Positions 1 to 10,044 of a stretch of 64,000 nt of DNA are shown piece by piece (the stretch's first letter is position 1; every line of letters begins with the position of its first letter). This stretch comes from Pseudobacteroides cellulosolvens ATCC 35603 = DSM 2933 (GTDB lineage Bacteria; Bacillota; Clostridia; Acetivibrionales; DSM-2933). The notes beneath the pieces are model-generated. The model did no database searches and had not been told where the DNA came from. It saw nothing but the letters and a program-made list of their open reading frames with translations. The stretch spans positions 2,461,501-2,525,500 of the forward strand of contig NZ_LGTC01000001.1 of assembly GCF_001262605.1 (NCBI RefSeq), given 5' to 3'. Both the position numbers and the translations under genes were made by a program.

Positions 1-793
1 CTGCAGGATTATACTTAAGATTTGCTTGGTATCCTGCAAATCCGTTTATATTTTTTACATTAATAGTAGCTGTTATTATGTCACCAACTTTAGCATCAGT
101 CTTATCTACCTCTACAGTTACACCTGAATCTATAGGTTGAACTGGTGAAGTTGGACCTGCTGTAGGTTTTACTGTTGTTGGTGCTGTTGTTGGTGCTACT
201 GATGGTTTAGTACCATCATCATTTAAAACAGGTGCTTGTTCAACTGAGTAATTCGAAAGCTGTGCACCTGTCCAATCAAACACCATAGTACCGTCAACTG
301 CATTTGTTAAACTTGCTGCATTCTGGAGCTTTATTTGAGTTGATGCTTTTTTCAATACTTTAAACTTGATTATAGCCAAAGTACCAGTTGATTCTGATGA
401 ACCAGAATTCATGTATCCTGACAAGTTCATATATGTTCTTCCAAATGTAAGTGATCCATTTGCAAGATCATTTGCACCCATGTCTGTTGGGCTGTATCTC
501 TTCTGTAATAACGTTCCATATTCAGGTACTGATGAACCGTCATATGGTTCTGTTGCTGAGTAAACTGGTTGCAATACTGCAGGATCATACTTAACATTAG
601 CTTGATATCCTGCAAAGTTCTGAATACCATTTGCACTGATTGTTGCTGTTATAATGTCGCCAACTGATGCTGTCGTTTTGTCAAGAGTAACTGAGATGGA
701 AGGTGCTGCTGCAGCTAACGACACATTTGTGAAAACACTTCCAAGCAACAACAAAGTCGTTAGCAAAACTGCCAAAAGTCTTTTTGTTCTCAT
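1..793 (-). CDS. Cohesin-domain secreted protein, C-terminus cut by window edge
   Basis: The reading frame starts at the ATG at 793, behind the ribosome site AAGGGGG, and runs off the left edge after 264 codons. Residues 1-30 form a signal peptide (basic MRTKR, a Leu-rich core, then AAAA). Residues about 33-180 look like a cohesin domain, with the start motif FAGYQANVKYDP and the later segment STGTLAIIKFKVL. A Thr/Pro linker (residues 198-220) follows, and a second copy begins (FAGYQANLKYNP at 252-263). Cohesins bind dockerins of cellulosomal enzymes or cell-surface anchoring proteins, so this is probably a scaffoldin or a small surface cohesin protein acting outside the cell. Repeated cohesins joined by Thr/Pro linkers are known for cellulosomal Clostridia. 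Whether an anchor or more cohesins follow lies outside the window. Confidence 0.85.
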   Translation of the reverse strand, partial: MRTKRLLAVLLTTLLLLGSVFTNVSLAAAAPSISVTLDKTTASVGDIITATISANGIQNFAGYQANVKYDPAVLQPVYSATEPYDGSSVPEYGTLLQKRYSPTDMGANDLANGSLTFGRTYMNLSGYMNSGSSESTGTLAIIKFKVLKKASTQIKLQNAASLTNAVDGTMVFDWTGAQLSNYSVEQAPVLNDDGTKPSVAPTTAPTTVKPTAGPTSPVQPIDSGVTVEVDKTDAKVGDIITATINVKNINGFAGYQANLKYNPA

Positions 794-2128
794 CGATTAT
801 AAACCCCCTTATTTATTATATAACTTTTCTATTCTTTTACTTTTTTATAACCTCCTTAATCAAAATTTGATAAATTCAGTGCTTCTAAACTGCTATCCTT
901 AAAATTATAATTATAATTAACAGCCCGACACTTACCTTCTCCACTAGACAATAGTTTCATCAAATTGTCAGACTAATTATTATACGCTTCCTATAATCGC
1001 CAATACAACTTCTTAATATAATCTAAAACTAACTACTTGATGTTTAATAAAAGCACTTAGGTATATTTACAAAATCACTTTACCTATACCTAACAAAACC
1101 ATCCGCTATATCCCCCTCCTCTTTTTAAATTGTAATAAATGCCTCTAAAAGAATTAAACCTAAACATTATATAGAGTTCATTTAACTTCTTTAAAATGAA
1201 CTTTATAACTGTCTGGATTATAAGTAAACAATTCAGTTTAATTCTTTTAAATAACAATTACCCCCTATTAAGTAATCAGAGAAACCAAGGCGACCATGAA
1301 GCAAATTTAGCGAATACTTAAAATGATTAACCTTGTCCTATAAATATACAAACACACAATCCATTTGTTTTCTGTCGTATTTTAATTATTTAAATTAAAT
1401 CACTGTCACAAATATTTTGTATGTTTTTACCTAATAATAAGTGTTTCAAAGTGTCTCACTATTTTAACTGTCTACAGGTTTTGTACTGCTTGTCTTTTTA
1501 ATCGTTAATTTTACTGCTAATTATATGTAAATTAAAGTCGTTTTTTATTTTAAATGTACTTATATATAATGTAATAAAAATGAATTCATAACATATCAGC
1601 TATTATAATTAGTTGGATTCTGGATTCAAGAATTTAGGAGTAGAATCAGGACTGGTAGCCATATCAGGCTATTAAAACGATAAAACAGATAAGTGCCGAA
1701 CAAATCGTTCAATACTTTGTATATGTACACTTTATACTCCTCCATCAAATATAATCAAAACAATTATATTTATCTCTCTTTTTGTATACTTGAATACTAA
1801 GCTGATATATTATTTTTTCAAGGATCATATGCTAGCTGCAAATATAAATAAAAAATTTAAGCATATATAACACTATTCGATTATAGAATCTACCCTATAA
1901 TAACCTTTGATTATAGTATATTAAATTTTAGCTTCCTTTTTAATTGATAATCATGGCATTTAGTGAATATTTTTGGCATAGGCACATAATAACCAATTTA
2001 CCAATCTTATATATATGTCAAACGTTGTACTTATTCTTTTTAATGTTAAAAACGTTTTAGTAATACTTTAAACTCTTTTATAAATCAATATAATATTTAC
2101 AAATATAATATACGAACAAAGACATAAA
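794..2128. other. Long AT-rich intergenic region without a recognisable gene
   Basis: I found no coding frame with a ribosome site here on either strand. The stretch separates the cohesin gene (transcribed leftwards from 793) from the glyQS stop codon at 2301. It should hold the cohesin promoter and possibly a long 5' leader. A small hairpin-forming sequence (TAGCC, 6-nt loop, GGCTA) lies near 1658-1673. I could not match it to a riboswitch family that I know. Confidence 0.5.
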
Positions 2129-2204
2129 TTAAGTGTTGCTTTATAATAAAAAATACAAAAAATTATTGATTATTAGCACTTTTATTATAAAAAGCAACAC
2201 TTAA
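2129..2204. repeat. Long inverted repeat downstream of glyQS
   Basis: Arms of 22-24 nt (2129-2150 and 2181-2204) are complementary except for a 2-nt bulge. The left arm begins TTAAGTGTTGC and the right arm ends GCAACACTTAA. The loop is about 30 nt and AT-only in places. It lies about 100 bp past the glyQS stop and could terminate that transcript, but there is no clean U-run after the stem. A miniature inverted-repeat element is an alternative. Confidence 0.6.
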
Positions 2205-2300
2205 TATTCATTTTTATGAGTAAAGAGATTAATCATTTACATTTGTTCATCACTAATCTTTGCAAACCATCCGTTAACCACCAGTAAATATAAAAGATTA

Positions 2301-3686
2301 TTAATATTCAAACTTTTCCTTAAAGTATTCATCAAGCTCATCAATTTTAACTCTTATCTGCTGCATTGAGTCTCTTTCTCTTATAGTTACACTGCCATCA
2401 TTCAATGAATCGAAATCAAAAGTTATACAGTAAGGTGTTCCAATCTCATCCTGCCTTCTGTACCTTTTTCCGATGCTTCCTGTTTCATCATATTCACATA
2501 CGTAATTTTTTATCAGTTTCTCATAAACTTTATAAGCTTCTTCTCCCAATTTCTTGGATAAAGGTAATACGGCTGCTTTTACAGGTGCAATCGCAGGATG
2601 GAACCTAAGAACAGTTCTAACATCTCCTTCTTCTATTGTTTCTTCATCATAAGCATCACACAGAAAAGCCAATGCAACTCTGTCAGCACCTAATGAAGGT
2701 TCTATACAATATGGAACATACTTTTCATTTGTAGCAGGGTCAAAATATGATAAATCTTCTTTGGAATGTTCCATATGCTGCTTTAAGTCAAAATCTGTTC
2801 TATCAGCAATACCCCAAAGCTCGCCCCAGCCAAAAGGAAACTTAAACTCAATATCTGTTGTTGCATTACTATAGTGAGATAATTCTTCTTTTGAATGATC
2901 CCTCAGCTTAAGGCTTTCTTCTTTTATTCCATGCTTTATAAGCCAGTTATAGCAAAAATCCTTCCAGTAATTAAACCATTCAAGATCTGTTCCAGGTTGG
3001 CAGAAAAACTCAAGCTCCATCTGCTCGAATTCCCTCGTCCTAAATGTAAAATTACCTGGTGTTATCTCATTCCTGAATGATTTACCAATCTGACCGATAC
3101 CAAAAGGCATCTTTTTCCTGGTGGTCCTTTGTATGTTCTTAAAATTGACAAATATACCTTGTGCTGTTTCAGGCCTTAAGTAGATTTCTGCTTTAGAATC
3201 TTCTGTAACACCTTGGAAAGTTTTAAACATTAAGTTGAACTTTCTTATATCTGTAAAGTTGTTTTTTCCACAGCTTGGGCATGTTACATTCTTTTCTTTC
3301 ATATATTCAAGCAGTTGTTCATTTTTCCACCCGTCAATTCTCAAATTGATATTGTTTTGTTCATTCCAATCTTCTATAAGTTTATCTGCTCTATGTCTAG
3401 TTTTACATTCCTTACAATCAATTAATGGGTCACTAAACCCACCAACATGTCCTGATGCAACCCATACTTGTGGATTCATAAGCAATGCACAGTCAACCCC
3501 TACATTATAAGGACTTTCCTGTACAAATTTTTTCCACCATGCCTTTTTTACGTTGTTCTTCAGTTCAACCCCTAAAGGACCATAATCCCATGCATTTGCC
3601 AAACCTCCATAAATATCTGAGCCAGGATATACAAATCCTCTGTTTTTTGCTAACGCAACAATTTTTTCCATCGACTTATCAACCAC
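2301..3686 (-). CDS. glyQS: Glycyl-tRNA synthetase, single-chain (GlyQS type)
   Basis: This class II aminoacyl-tRNA synthetase charges tRNA-Gly in the cytoplasm. It is the homodimeric bacterial/eukaryotic-type enzyme, not the alpha2-beta2 type. Visible landmarks are the N-terminal [12 protein letters not shown] segment, [13 protein letters not shown], the [11 protein letters not shown] insert, CPSCG, and the motif 2 region [19 protein letters not shown]. The C-terminal anticodon-binding domain contains [19 protein letters not shown] chose the GTG at 3686 because GGGAGGA lies 8 nt upstream; an ATG at 3704 lies before that site and has none of its own. The gene follows coaBC with about 90 bp between. 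No T-box leader is visible in that gap. Confidence 0.95.
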   Translation of the reverse strand: MVDKSMEKIVALAKNRGFVYPGSDIYGGLANAWDYGPLGVELKNNVKKAWWKKFVQESPYNVGVDCALLMNPQVWVASGHVGGFSDPLIDCKECKTRHRADKLIEDWNEQNNINLRIDGWKNEQLLEYMKEKNVTCPSCGKNNFTDIRKFNLMFKTFQGVTEDSKAEIYLRPETAQGIFVNFKNIQRTTRKKMPFGIGQIGKSFRNEITPGNFTFRTREFEQMELEFFCQPGTDLEWFNYWKDFCYNWLIKHGIKEESLKLRDHSKEELSHYSNATTDIEFKFPFGWGELWGIADRTDFDLKQHMEHSKEDLSYFDPATNEKYVPYCIEPSLGADRVALAFLCDAYDEETIEEGDVRTVLRFHPAIAPVKAAVLPLSKKLGEEAYKVYEKLIKNYVCEYDETGSIGKRYRRQDEIGTPYCITFDFDSLNDGSVTIRERDSMQQIRVKIDELDEYFKEKFEY

Positions 3687-3776
3687 TCTTAATTCCTCCC
3701 TCATATTTTATTCCATATAAAAATATATTCTCCATAAGGCATATAAAAATCTGTTAACTTTTATATATTAAATTTA

Positions 3777-4997
3777 TTAATCTTTAAATGCACTTGATCT
3801 TTTGTCATTATACATTCTTACAGCATAATTTAATATCTCATTTGCCACTTTTTCCTTAGTCATAATAGGCAACTTAATTATTTCGCCACTGTTTAAAATT
3901 ATTGATACAATATTCGTATCATGATTAAACCCTGCACCTTCCATTGTCACATCATTTGCAACAATCATATCCATGTTCTTTTTTGAAAGTTTGGACTTTG
4001 CATTATCATATATGTCATTCGTTTCTGCAGCAAATCCTACCAGTACTCTATCACCCTTTTTCCCACCTATACTATAGGCAATATCAGGGTTCTTTACCAA
4101 AGTTAGAGTTAATTCATTCGAGGATTTCTTTATTTTTGAGTTTGAAACAAAAGAACATTTATAATCTGCAACAGCTGCTGCCATAATTATAATATCAGCT
4201 GACTCATAGAGCTCATTTACCTTTTGAAACATATCATCAGCTGTTGTTGCCTCAAAAACATTTACATTCTCAGGTCTTTCAATATTAACAGGGCCTGTTA
4301 CTAAAGAAACACAAGCACCGCGTTTCTTTGCAACCTTTGCAATAGCATAACCCATTTTACCTGAAGAATGGTTTGTTATGTACCTTACAGGATCAATAGC
4401 CTCCCTAGTTGGCCCTGCTGTGACAAGTATCTTTATATTTCCCATGTCACCTTTATTTATCGTCAGGTCAACTGCCATATCAACTATTTCTTCAGGTTCC
4501 GGCATTCTTCCTTTAGCATTAATGCCGCATGCAAGCATACCTGTGGCTGGTTCCATAAACATATAACCTAATCTCTTTAACTTTTCAATATTGTCTTTTA
4601 CTAGAACATTTTCATACATATTTACATTCATAGCTGGCACTATAAGTACCTTCGCCTTTGTAGCCATAACAGTTGTAGTCAGCATATCGTCAGCAATGCC
4701 GTTTGCAATCTTTCCTATTATGTTGGCAGTAGCAGGTGCTACAATGAGCAAGTCTGCTTTTTGTGCAAGTGATATATGCTTTATATCATAATTAACCGGT
4801 TCCTGGAACATATCTGTTATAACAGGATTGCGGGAAATAGACCTGAATGTGAGAGGTGCAACAAATTTTTGAGCACTTTCCGTCATGATAACATTTACTT
4901 CTGCATCAAGCTTTTTCAACCTGCTGACAATTTCAACAGATTTATATGCTGCAATACCTCCGCATACGCCAAGAACAATATTTATCCCGTTAAGCAT
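3777..4997 (-). CDS. coaBC: Bifunctional phosphopantothenoylcysteine decarboxylase/synthetase
   Basis: The product carries out two consecutive steps of coenzyme A synthesis: ligation of 4'-phosphopantothenate to cysteine (CoaB) and FMN-dependent decarboxylation to 4'-phosphopantetheine (CoaC). The N-terminal flavoprotein half (residues 1-180) shows GGIAAYKSVE, the catalytic His in KHISLAQKADLLIVAPATAN, the PAMN substrate motif and the active-site Cys in GMLACGINAKGRMPEPEE. The CoaB half starts at ILVTAGPTREAIDPVRYI with the nucleotide-binding NHSSGKMGYA. At 406 aa it is normal full length. It lies downstream of rpoZ, as in many Firmicutes, with a gap of about 290 bp that includes a weak TCCGAC/GTCGGA stem near 5215-5253. 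Confidence 0.95.
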   Translation of the reverse strand: MLNGINIVLGVCGGIAAYKSVEIVSRLKKLDAEVNVIMTESAQKFVAPLTFRSISRNPVITDMFQEPVNYDIKHISLAQKADLLIVAPATANIIGKIANGIADDMLTTTVMATKAKVLIVPAMNVNMYENVLVKDNIEKLKRLGYMFMEPATGMLACGINAKGRMPEPEEIVDMAVDLTINKGDMGNIKILVTAGPTREAIDPVRYITNHSSGKMGYAIAKVAKKRGACVSLVTGPVNIERPENVNVFEATTADDMFQKVNELYESADIIIMAAAVADYKCSFVSNSKIKKSSNELTLTLVKNPDIAYSIGGKKGDRVLVGFAAETNDIYDNAKSKLSKKNMDMIVANDVTMEGAGFNHDTNIVSIILNSGEIIKLPIMTKEKVANEILNYAVRMYNDKRSSAFKD

Positions 4998-5290
4998 AAA
5001 ATTTCCTCCTACACATACATCAAAAGACGATAAAACTTATTCCCTGAACATCAAAAAAATAAGACTTGAATTGAGTAACAACTACACAACACCTCAACCC
5101 ATACATCTTATTTCTATGAAATCAACTATTTTACATTTGATGGACATACTTCGAACACGTTGACACTATTGATTTTAATCAACAAACCAAGTTAGTATCG
5201 GCTAAGAAATACAATCCGACTCCCGTCGTCCAAACCCCCATTAAATCGTCGGAGTTTTGTCATTGAGAATAGGTCGTTATTTCTAAGGCA

Positions 5291-5497
5291 TTACTTAATA
5301 CCGCTTTTTGTTCTTACGTATGTAATCTTATTTTCATTAATCTCATTAATTGCAATTGTTACAGGCTTTTCCGAGTTGCATTTGGTAAGCTTGTTAGAAC
5401 CGTCAGCAATCTGCCTTGCTCTTTTTGCGGTTGCAACAACAAGTGTATATCTACTGTCGACTTTTTCCATAAGCGAACTTATTGGCGGATATATCAT
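5291..5497 (-). CDS. rpoZ: DNA-directed RNA polymerase omega subunit
   Basis: This small (68 aa) RNA polymerase accessory subunit stabilises the beta' subunit. It starts MIYPPISSLMEKVDSRYTLV and carries the family's core AKRARQIADG segment followed by KPVTIAINEI. The ribosome site AGGAGG (5509-5514) lies 11 nt before the ATG. It is directly downstream of remA with only 94 bp between. In most Clostridia gmk occupies that slot, and here there is no room for it. Confidence 0.92.
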   Translation of the reverse strand: MIYPPISSLMEKVDSRYTLVVATAKRARQIADGSNKLTKCNSEKPVTIAINEINENKITYVRTKSGIK

Positions 5498-5591
5498 AAT
5501 ATAATCTACCTCCTATAAACTTGAATACAAGTTGTAAATAATATTTAAAATATTATCTCCATATTCTTTATCGTAATTTTCCAATTTTTTA

Positions 5592-5870
5592 TTAATCTTT
5601 TTCTTCTTCTATAATATCATCTACACTATCTGTTTCTTTTACATTCAACCTATGTGCTACTGTTTCCGGTTGAACAGCTGATAATATAATATGATCGCTA
5701 TCTGTAATTATTACTGCTCTTGTTCTCCTACCATATGTGGCATCAATTAGCATTCCTCTATCTCTGGCTTCCTGTATAATTCTTTTAATTGGTGCTGATT
5801 CAGGACTTACAATAGCTACTAGTCTATTTGCTGACACAATATTGCCAAATCCTATATTGATTAACTTCAT
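5592..5870 (-). CDS. remA: RemA/DUF370 extracellular matrix regulator
   Basis: The product is a small (92 aa) DNA-binding protein of the RemA family. In Bacillus subtilis RemA activates matrix and osmoprotection genes. Hallmarks are the start [20 protein letters not shown], the [19 protein letters not shown] core and the acidic tail. It is 17 bp downstream of yicC, so the two are surely co-transcribed. The location next to yicC is conserved in Firmicutes. An exopolysaccharide cluster lies 34 kb away in this window, but a regulatory link is only a guess. Confidence 0.9.
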   Translation of the reverse strand: MKLINIGFGNIVSANRLVAIVSPESAPIKRIIQEARDRGMLIDATYGRRTRAVIITDSDHIILSAVQPETVAHRLNVKETDSVDDIIEEEKD

Positions 5871-5887
5871 ATTTAGCCTCCTACGAC

Positions 5888-6766
5888 TTATTCAATGTTT
5901 TGAATCTGTTCACGTATTTTTTCAAGTTCGCTTTTTAAATCAATAACATTCTTGGTAATACTTAAATCATTAGCCTTTGAACCTATAGTATTTATTTCCC
6001 TGTTCATTTCCTGAACAAGAAAATCAAGCTTTCTTCCTACAGGTATACCTAAATCCAAAGTTTCCCGCATCTGCTTTATATGGCTTGCCAGCCTTTGTAT
6101 TTCTTCATCAATACTGCATCTATCTGCAAAAATCGCAACCTCAGTTGCAATACGATTCTCATCTATAGTTTGCTGCTCTGTAAGTTCTTTTATCCTTGAC
6201 TCCAATTTTTGTTTATATTCTTTAGTTATCTCAGGTGCTCTTAGCTTTATATCATTCAATACGTTTTCAATGAGCATCAATTTTTCCAGTAAATCATTTT
6301 TAAGGCTTTCACCTTCTATTTGCCTCATTTTTATCAGTTCATTCAGTGCATTTGCCAACGAAACCTTAAGTATATTCCAAATAGCCTCACTGTCCTGCTC
6401 AACCTTTTCAATCTTCAGCACATCAGGAAATTTGGCAATAAGTGAAGCCGAAATATCATCCTTTAAATCATATTTGTCCTTGAGCAATTCTACTGCATTT
6501 AAATATGCTTTTGCCAATGGCTCATCTATAATAACGGTCTTGGAATCATCATTATGGTTTTCTAGAGATATAAATACATCTATCTTGCCTCTCGAAACCA
6601 CTTTTGAAATTTCTGACCTTATCTTATCCTCCAAGCATGAAATCTGTCTTGGCATCTTTATAAATATATCACTATACCTGTGGTTTACTGTTTTAATTTC
6701 AGCCAAGATCAGTTTTCCTTCATCCTGAAATTCGCCTCTACCAAAACCTGTCATACTCTTTATCAT
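5888..6766 (-). CDS. yicC: YicC/YloC family endoribonuclease
   Basis: The gene encodes a 292-aa YicC/YloC protein. Members of this family are endoribonucleases implicated in RNA decay. It shows the family start [12 protein letters not shown], the internal [14 protein letters not shown] segment and the highly conserved C-terminal part [18 protein letters not shown] followed by [21 protein letters not shown]. Length is typical. It appears to be the first gene of a yicC-remA-rpoZ-coaBC operon. The upstream gap (6767-6992) holds an inverted repeat. Confidence 0.93.
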   Translation of the reverse strand: MIKSMTGFGRGEFQDEGKLILAEIKTVNHRYSDIFIKMPRQISCLEDKIRSEISKVVSRGKIDVFISLENHNDDSKTVIIDEPLAKAYLNAVELLKDKYDLKDDISASLIAKFPDVLKIEKVEQDSEAIWNILKVSLANALNELIKMRQIEGESLKNDLLEKLMLIENVLNDIKLRAPEITKEYKQKLESRIKELTEQQTIDENRIATEVAIFADRCSIDEEIQRLASHIKQMRETLDLGIPVGRKLDFLVQEMNREINTIGSKANDLSITKNVIDLKSELEKIREQIQNIE

Positions 6767-6921
6767 ATGTATTTCATCCTTTTTTAAAGTCTATTATGTA
6801 TTATAACATAGATTGCAATATTTTAAAGATTTTTTTGAATTCTCATATATTTTTTCTCATTTTCTCGCTTTTACTCTGTTTTTCAAGTAATTAATGAATG
6901 AAGCTATACTTTAGTCATAAC

Positions 6922-6958
6922 TATATTAAAAGTGTTAATGATAATCACTTTTAATATA
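6922..6958. repeat. Perfect 13-bp inverted repeat between rsmE and yicC
   Basis: Arms TATATTAAAAGTG (6922-6934) and its complement (6946-6958) flank an 11-nt loop. It lies 35 bp beyond the rsmE stop and about 155 bp before yicC. It could end the heat-shock operon transcript, although no U-run follows the stem. Its AT-rich composition is like the arms of the repeats near 2129 and 33789. Confidence 0.6.
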
Positions 6959-6992
6959 AACATTTTTAATAGTTATACACGTATATTATTAG

Positions 6993-7733
6993 TTATCCTA
7001 GGTCTCCCAATTCGTACATAATTATCGAAAGTACTGATAAACCGGCAGTTTCAGTTCTTAATATTCTGGGACCTAATGTGACCGGTACAAAACCGTTCTC
7101 AACTGCCAAATCCACCTCACTGTTAGAAAATCCACCCTCAGGGCCAATCATTACAGATATTGTTTTTGCATCATTGCCTTTTATGACTGATTTAAGCTTG
7201 TTTCCTGACTCCTTTTCATATGGAATCAAACTCAAATCTGCTCTTTTTAATTTAGCAACAGCTTCATAAAAAGTAACAGGATTCTCCACGGTTGGCATTA
7301 TACCCCTGTTGCATTGTTTGGATGCTTCCTGGGCTATTCTTTGCCACCGTGTAATCTTATTCTTTGAATCCTTTTCGCTATTTATTTTAACAACAGTCCT
7401 TTCTGTAAGAACAGGAACTATTCTTTTTACTCCCATCTCAACAGACTTCTGAATAATCATATCCATTTTATCAGACTTAGGAATCCCTTGAAACAATGTT
7501 ATGTCTATATCGGACTCGTTGTTGTTCTTATACTTCCCGACAATACGTGTAACAACATAACTTGATTCATAGCTGTCGATAACAACATCGTAGTCAGTAC
7601 AATTTCCATCGCTTATAACGAGAGAGTCTCCCTGCCTAAGCCTAAGAACATTCTTAATATGATTAAAGTCTTCTCCTGATATAGTTATATTTTCATTTTG
7701 AATTTCTTCATCTTTTACAAAGAATCTTGGCAT
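6993..7733 (-). CDS. rsmE: 16S rRNA m3U1498 methyltransferase RsmE
   Basis: This 246-aa SPOUT-class methyltransferase modifies U1498 of 16S rRNA in the 30S subunit. The N-terminal PUA-like part has MPRFFV and GEDFNHIKNVLRLRQGD. The C-terminal knot carries the SAM-binding signatures VMIGPEGGFSNSEVDLA and TLGPRILRTETAGLSVLSII. It overlaps the end of prmA by 19 bp, which implies translational coupling as the last gene of the dnaK operon. Confidence 0.94.
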   Translation of the reverse strand: MPRFFVKDEEIQNENITISGEDFNHIKNVLRLRQGDSLVISDGNCTDYDVVIDSYESSYVVTRIVGKYKNNNESDIDITLFQGIPKSDKMDMIIQKSVEMGVKRIVPVLTERTVVKINSEKDSKNKITRWQRIAQEASKQCNRGIMPTVENPVTFYEAVAKLKRADLSLIPYEKESGNKLKSVIKGNDAKTISVMIGPEGGFSNSEVDLAVENGFVPVTLGPRILRTETAGLSVLSIIMYELGDLG

Positions 7734-8659
7734 TTAAATGCAATCGCCACCCATTCACCCATTTCTAGTATTTCCTCTACCTTAAACCCTTTGGAAGTAT
7801 AAGCATCAAGCACATCTTGCTTTCTCTCCTTAATTATCCCGGAAGTAAGAAAATACCCTTCTTTATTTACATAATAAGGCATTGAATCGGATATGTCAAC
7901 AATAACACTTGCTATGATATTAGCGATCACAACATCATACTTGAATGGTTTCACATCCTTTAAAATGCCCTTTAATATATTAATCCCGCTGCTTGCATTA
8001 TTTAACCTGCAATTCTCACGTGCTACTTTTACAGCAACCTCATCAATATCTACAGCAGTAATATCCTTTGCTCCAAGCTTATGTGCTATTATTGCAAGTA
8101 TTCCTGTACCACAACCCAAGTCTAAGGTGCTGTCACCCTCTTTTAGATATTTCTCTAAAAGCTGTGAACACATCATGGTAGTTTCATGGGTACCTGTTCC
8201 AAAGGCCATTCCCGGATCAAGTTCTATAACAATATCATTACCTGATGCATCATAGTTTTCCCATGAAGGCTTTATAACTACCCTTTCAGCTATTTTAACC
8301 GGCTTGTAGTATTTCTTCCATGAGGTTGCCCAATCCTCATCATCAACTTCATTATATCCCATATACCCTTTTCCAGTATTAAGAAAATTTCCAATAAAGC
8401 TTATCTTTTCATCTATTAATGCAATTAACTCATTAACGTTTTTATCATCAGAAAAATATGCCTTAATTTTAACGTCTTCACCTAAATTGTCAAAAAACTC
8501 TTGATCGGCATAATCCAAAGTACCAGGCTTTAAAAGCTCCCTCCTGATGTCATTAGGATCCTCAATGGCAACTCCGCCGGCCCCAATTGAAGTAAGCATC
8601 TCAGATATTGCATCATTTGCTTCTTCCGTAGTATTTATAATTATTTCGTACCACTTCAT
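7715..8659 (-). CDS. prmA: Ribosomal protein L11 methyltransferase
   Basis: This SAM-dependent enzyme methylates ribosomal protein L11. It is 314 aa, normal for the family. It shows the N-terminal substrate-recognition part MKWYEIIINTTEEANDAIS, the conserved DPGMAFGTGTHETT motif, the SAM-binding LDLGCGTGILAI and the later VIANI. Between dnaJ and rsmE it keeps the gene order common in Clostridia and Bacilli. It lies 83 bp after dnaJ and overlaps rsmE. Confidence 0.94.
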   Translation of the reverse strand: MKWYEIIINTTEEANDAISEMLTSIGAGGVAIEDPNDIRRELLKPGTLDYADQEFFDNLGEDVKIKAYFSDDKNVNELIALIDEKISFIGNFLNTGKGYMGYNEVDDEDWATSWKKYYKPVKIAERVVIKPSWENYDASGNDIVIELDPGMAFGTGTHETTMMCSQLLEKYLKEGDSTLDLGCGTGILAIIAHKLGAKDITAVDIDEVAVKVARENCRLNNASSGINILKGILKDVKPFKYDVVIANIIASVIVDISDSMPYYVNKEGYFLTSGIIKERKQDVLDAYTSKGFKVEEILEMGEWVAIAFKCQDSL

Positions 8660-8742
8660 CTTTTCCTCTTTCTTGCTATTTATTCAGCAGTCTCTTTTAT
8701 ACTTTCAAAAAAGCAATTAATTTTTACATAATGCTTTTTATA

Positions 8743-9876
8743 CTACATGCCAAGTGCATCCTTCATTTTATCAAAGAAACTTTTTCTCTGCTCATGGGTT
8801 TCTTCGCTTACCTCTGCAAATTCTCTGAGAAGTGCCTTTTGGTTTTCATTGAGCTTCTTGGGAACTTCAATATTAACCCTGACATATTGATCTCCCCTGC
8901 CGTTTCCTCTCAAATGCGGCACTCCTTTACCCTTGAGTCTGAAAACCGTTCCAGTCTGTGTAGCCTCAGGAATAGTATACTTTACTTTACCGTCAAGGGT
9001 AGGCACCTCCAGCTCGCAGCCTAACGCCGCCTGCACAAAGGTAATTGGCATTTCACAAATAACATCATTTCCTTGTCTGGTAAATAATGCATGTGCTTTG
9101 ACCCTCACACCTATATACAGATCGCCTCTTGGACCGCCTTTTGAACCTGGCTCTCCCTCTCCCCTTAAAGATATAGTCTGCCCATCGTCTATGCCCTGAG
9201 GAATCTTAATTTTCAATTTGGTACTTTTTCTTACCTTACCCTTACCGCTGCATGAATTACACGGATCACTTATGATTTTTCCTTCTCCGCGACATGCATC
9301 ACAAGCCCTTACATTAACAAACTGGCCAAATGGGGTATTTTGCTTGTATTGTACCTGTCCCGACCCATTACAATGCTTACATGTTGTGGGTGTTGTTCCA
9401 GGCTTTGCACCACTTCCGCTACATGTGGGACAGTTTTCCATCCTATTGAGGGAAATCTCTTTTTCAGTTCCAAAAGCTGCCTCTTCAAAGGTAACTTCTA
9501 TGGAATATTTTAAATCATTACCCTTCTGTGGACCACCCTTGCTCCTTGAAGATCTTCCAAAGCCTGAACCTCCAAAGAAAGTCTCAAAAATGTCACCGAT
9601 TCCGCCAAAATCAAAGTCACTAAAGCCGCCGCCTCCAAAGCCATTTGGATCGGTTCCGGCATGACCATACTGATCATAACGTCCTCTCTTTTGTGAGTCG
9701 CTTAATACCTCATAAGCTTCATTTATCTCTTTGAACTTAGCTTCAGCAGTCTTATCACCAGGGTTTACATCCGGATGATACTTCTTTGCAAGTTTTCTAT
9801 ATGCCTTTTTTATTTCTTCATCGGATGCTCCCTTACCTAATTCGAGGATTTCATAGTAATCTCTCTTATCAGCCAT
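8743..9876 (-). CDS. dnaJ: Chaperone DnaJ (type I Hsp40)
   Basis: This co-chaperone stimulates DnaK ATPase and delivers unfolded clients. The 377-aa protein has all type I parts. The J-domain carries HPD at residues 34-36, followed by a Gly/Phe-rich stretch (about 75-120). Four zinc-binding repeats are present ([32 protein letters not shown]), and the C-terminal client-binding domains end in [11 protein letters not shown]. It is separated from dnaK by 168 bp containing a large foldback sequence. Confidence 0.97.
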   Translation of the reverse strand: MADKRDYYEILELGKGASDEEIKKAYRKLAKKYHPDVNPGDKTAEAKFKEINEAYEVLSDSQKRGRYDQYGHAGTDPNGFGGGGFSDFDFGGIGDIFETFFGGSGFGRSSRSKGGPQKGNDLKYSIEVTFEEAAFGTEKEISLNRMENCPTCSGSGAKPGTTPTTCKHCNGSGQVQYKQNTPFGQFVNVRACDACRGEGKIISDPCNSCSGKGKVRKSTKLKIKIPQGIDDGQTISLRGEGEPGSKGGPRGDLYIGVRVKAHALFTRQGNDVICEMPITFVQAALGCELEVPTLDGKVKYTIPEATQTGTVFRLKGKGVPHLRGNGRGDQYVRVNIEVPKKLNENQKALLREFAEVSEETHEQRKSFFDKMKDALGM

Positions 9877-9910
9877 CCTATCAACTCCAATCTATAACCT
9901 TATATATTAC

Positions 9911-10031
9911 AATAGCCAAAGCCATTAGTGTGACATGGGGATAACTTTCAAAACCGCTATGCAGCTTTGTATCCTTTAAAATCTGTCGAGATAAAAGTTT
10001 CCCGGTGTCTAACCCATGACTTTGGCCTATT
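9911..10031 (-). other. Large foldback structure in the dnaK-dnaJ gap
   Basis: The gap can fold into one long hairpin in the transcript. AATAGGCCAAAG (complement of 10020-10031) pairs with CTTTGGCTATT (complement of 9911-9921), leaving one bulged G. Nested CATGGG/CCCATG arms lie at 10013-10018 and 9934-9939. There is no U-run, so it is not a plain terminator. An RNA processing or stability element that sets the DnaK:DnaJ ratio is my inference. Confidence 0.5.
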
Positions 10032-10044
10032 TTTAAATTAATTA

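Noticed and set aside
366..902. Plus-strand and other-frame ORFs over the cohesin gene
   Set aside because: The minus-strand frame from 793 has a signal peptide, ribosome site and clear cohesin motifs; the others are shadows.
3687..3776. T-box leader upstream of glyQS
   Set aside because: The gap is too short and contains no T-box consensus or specifier loop.
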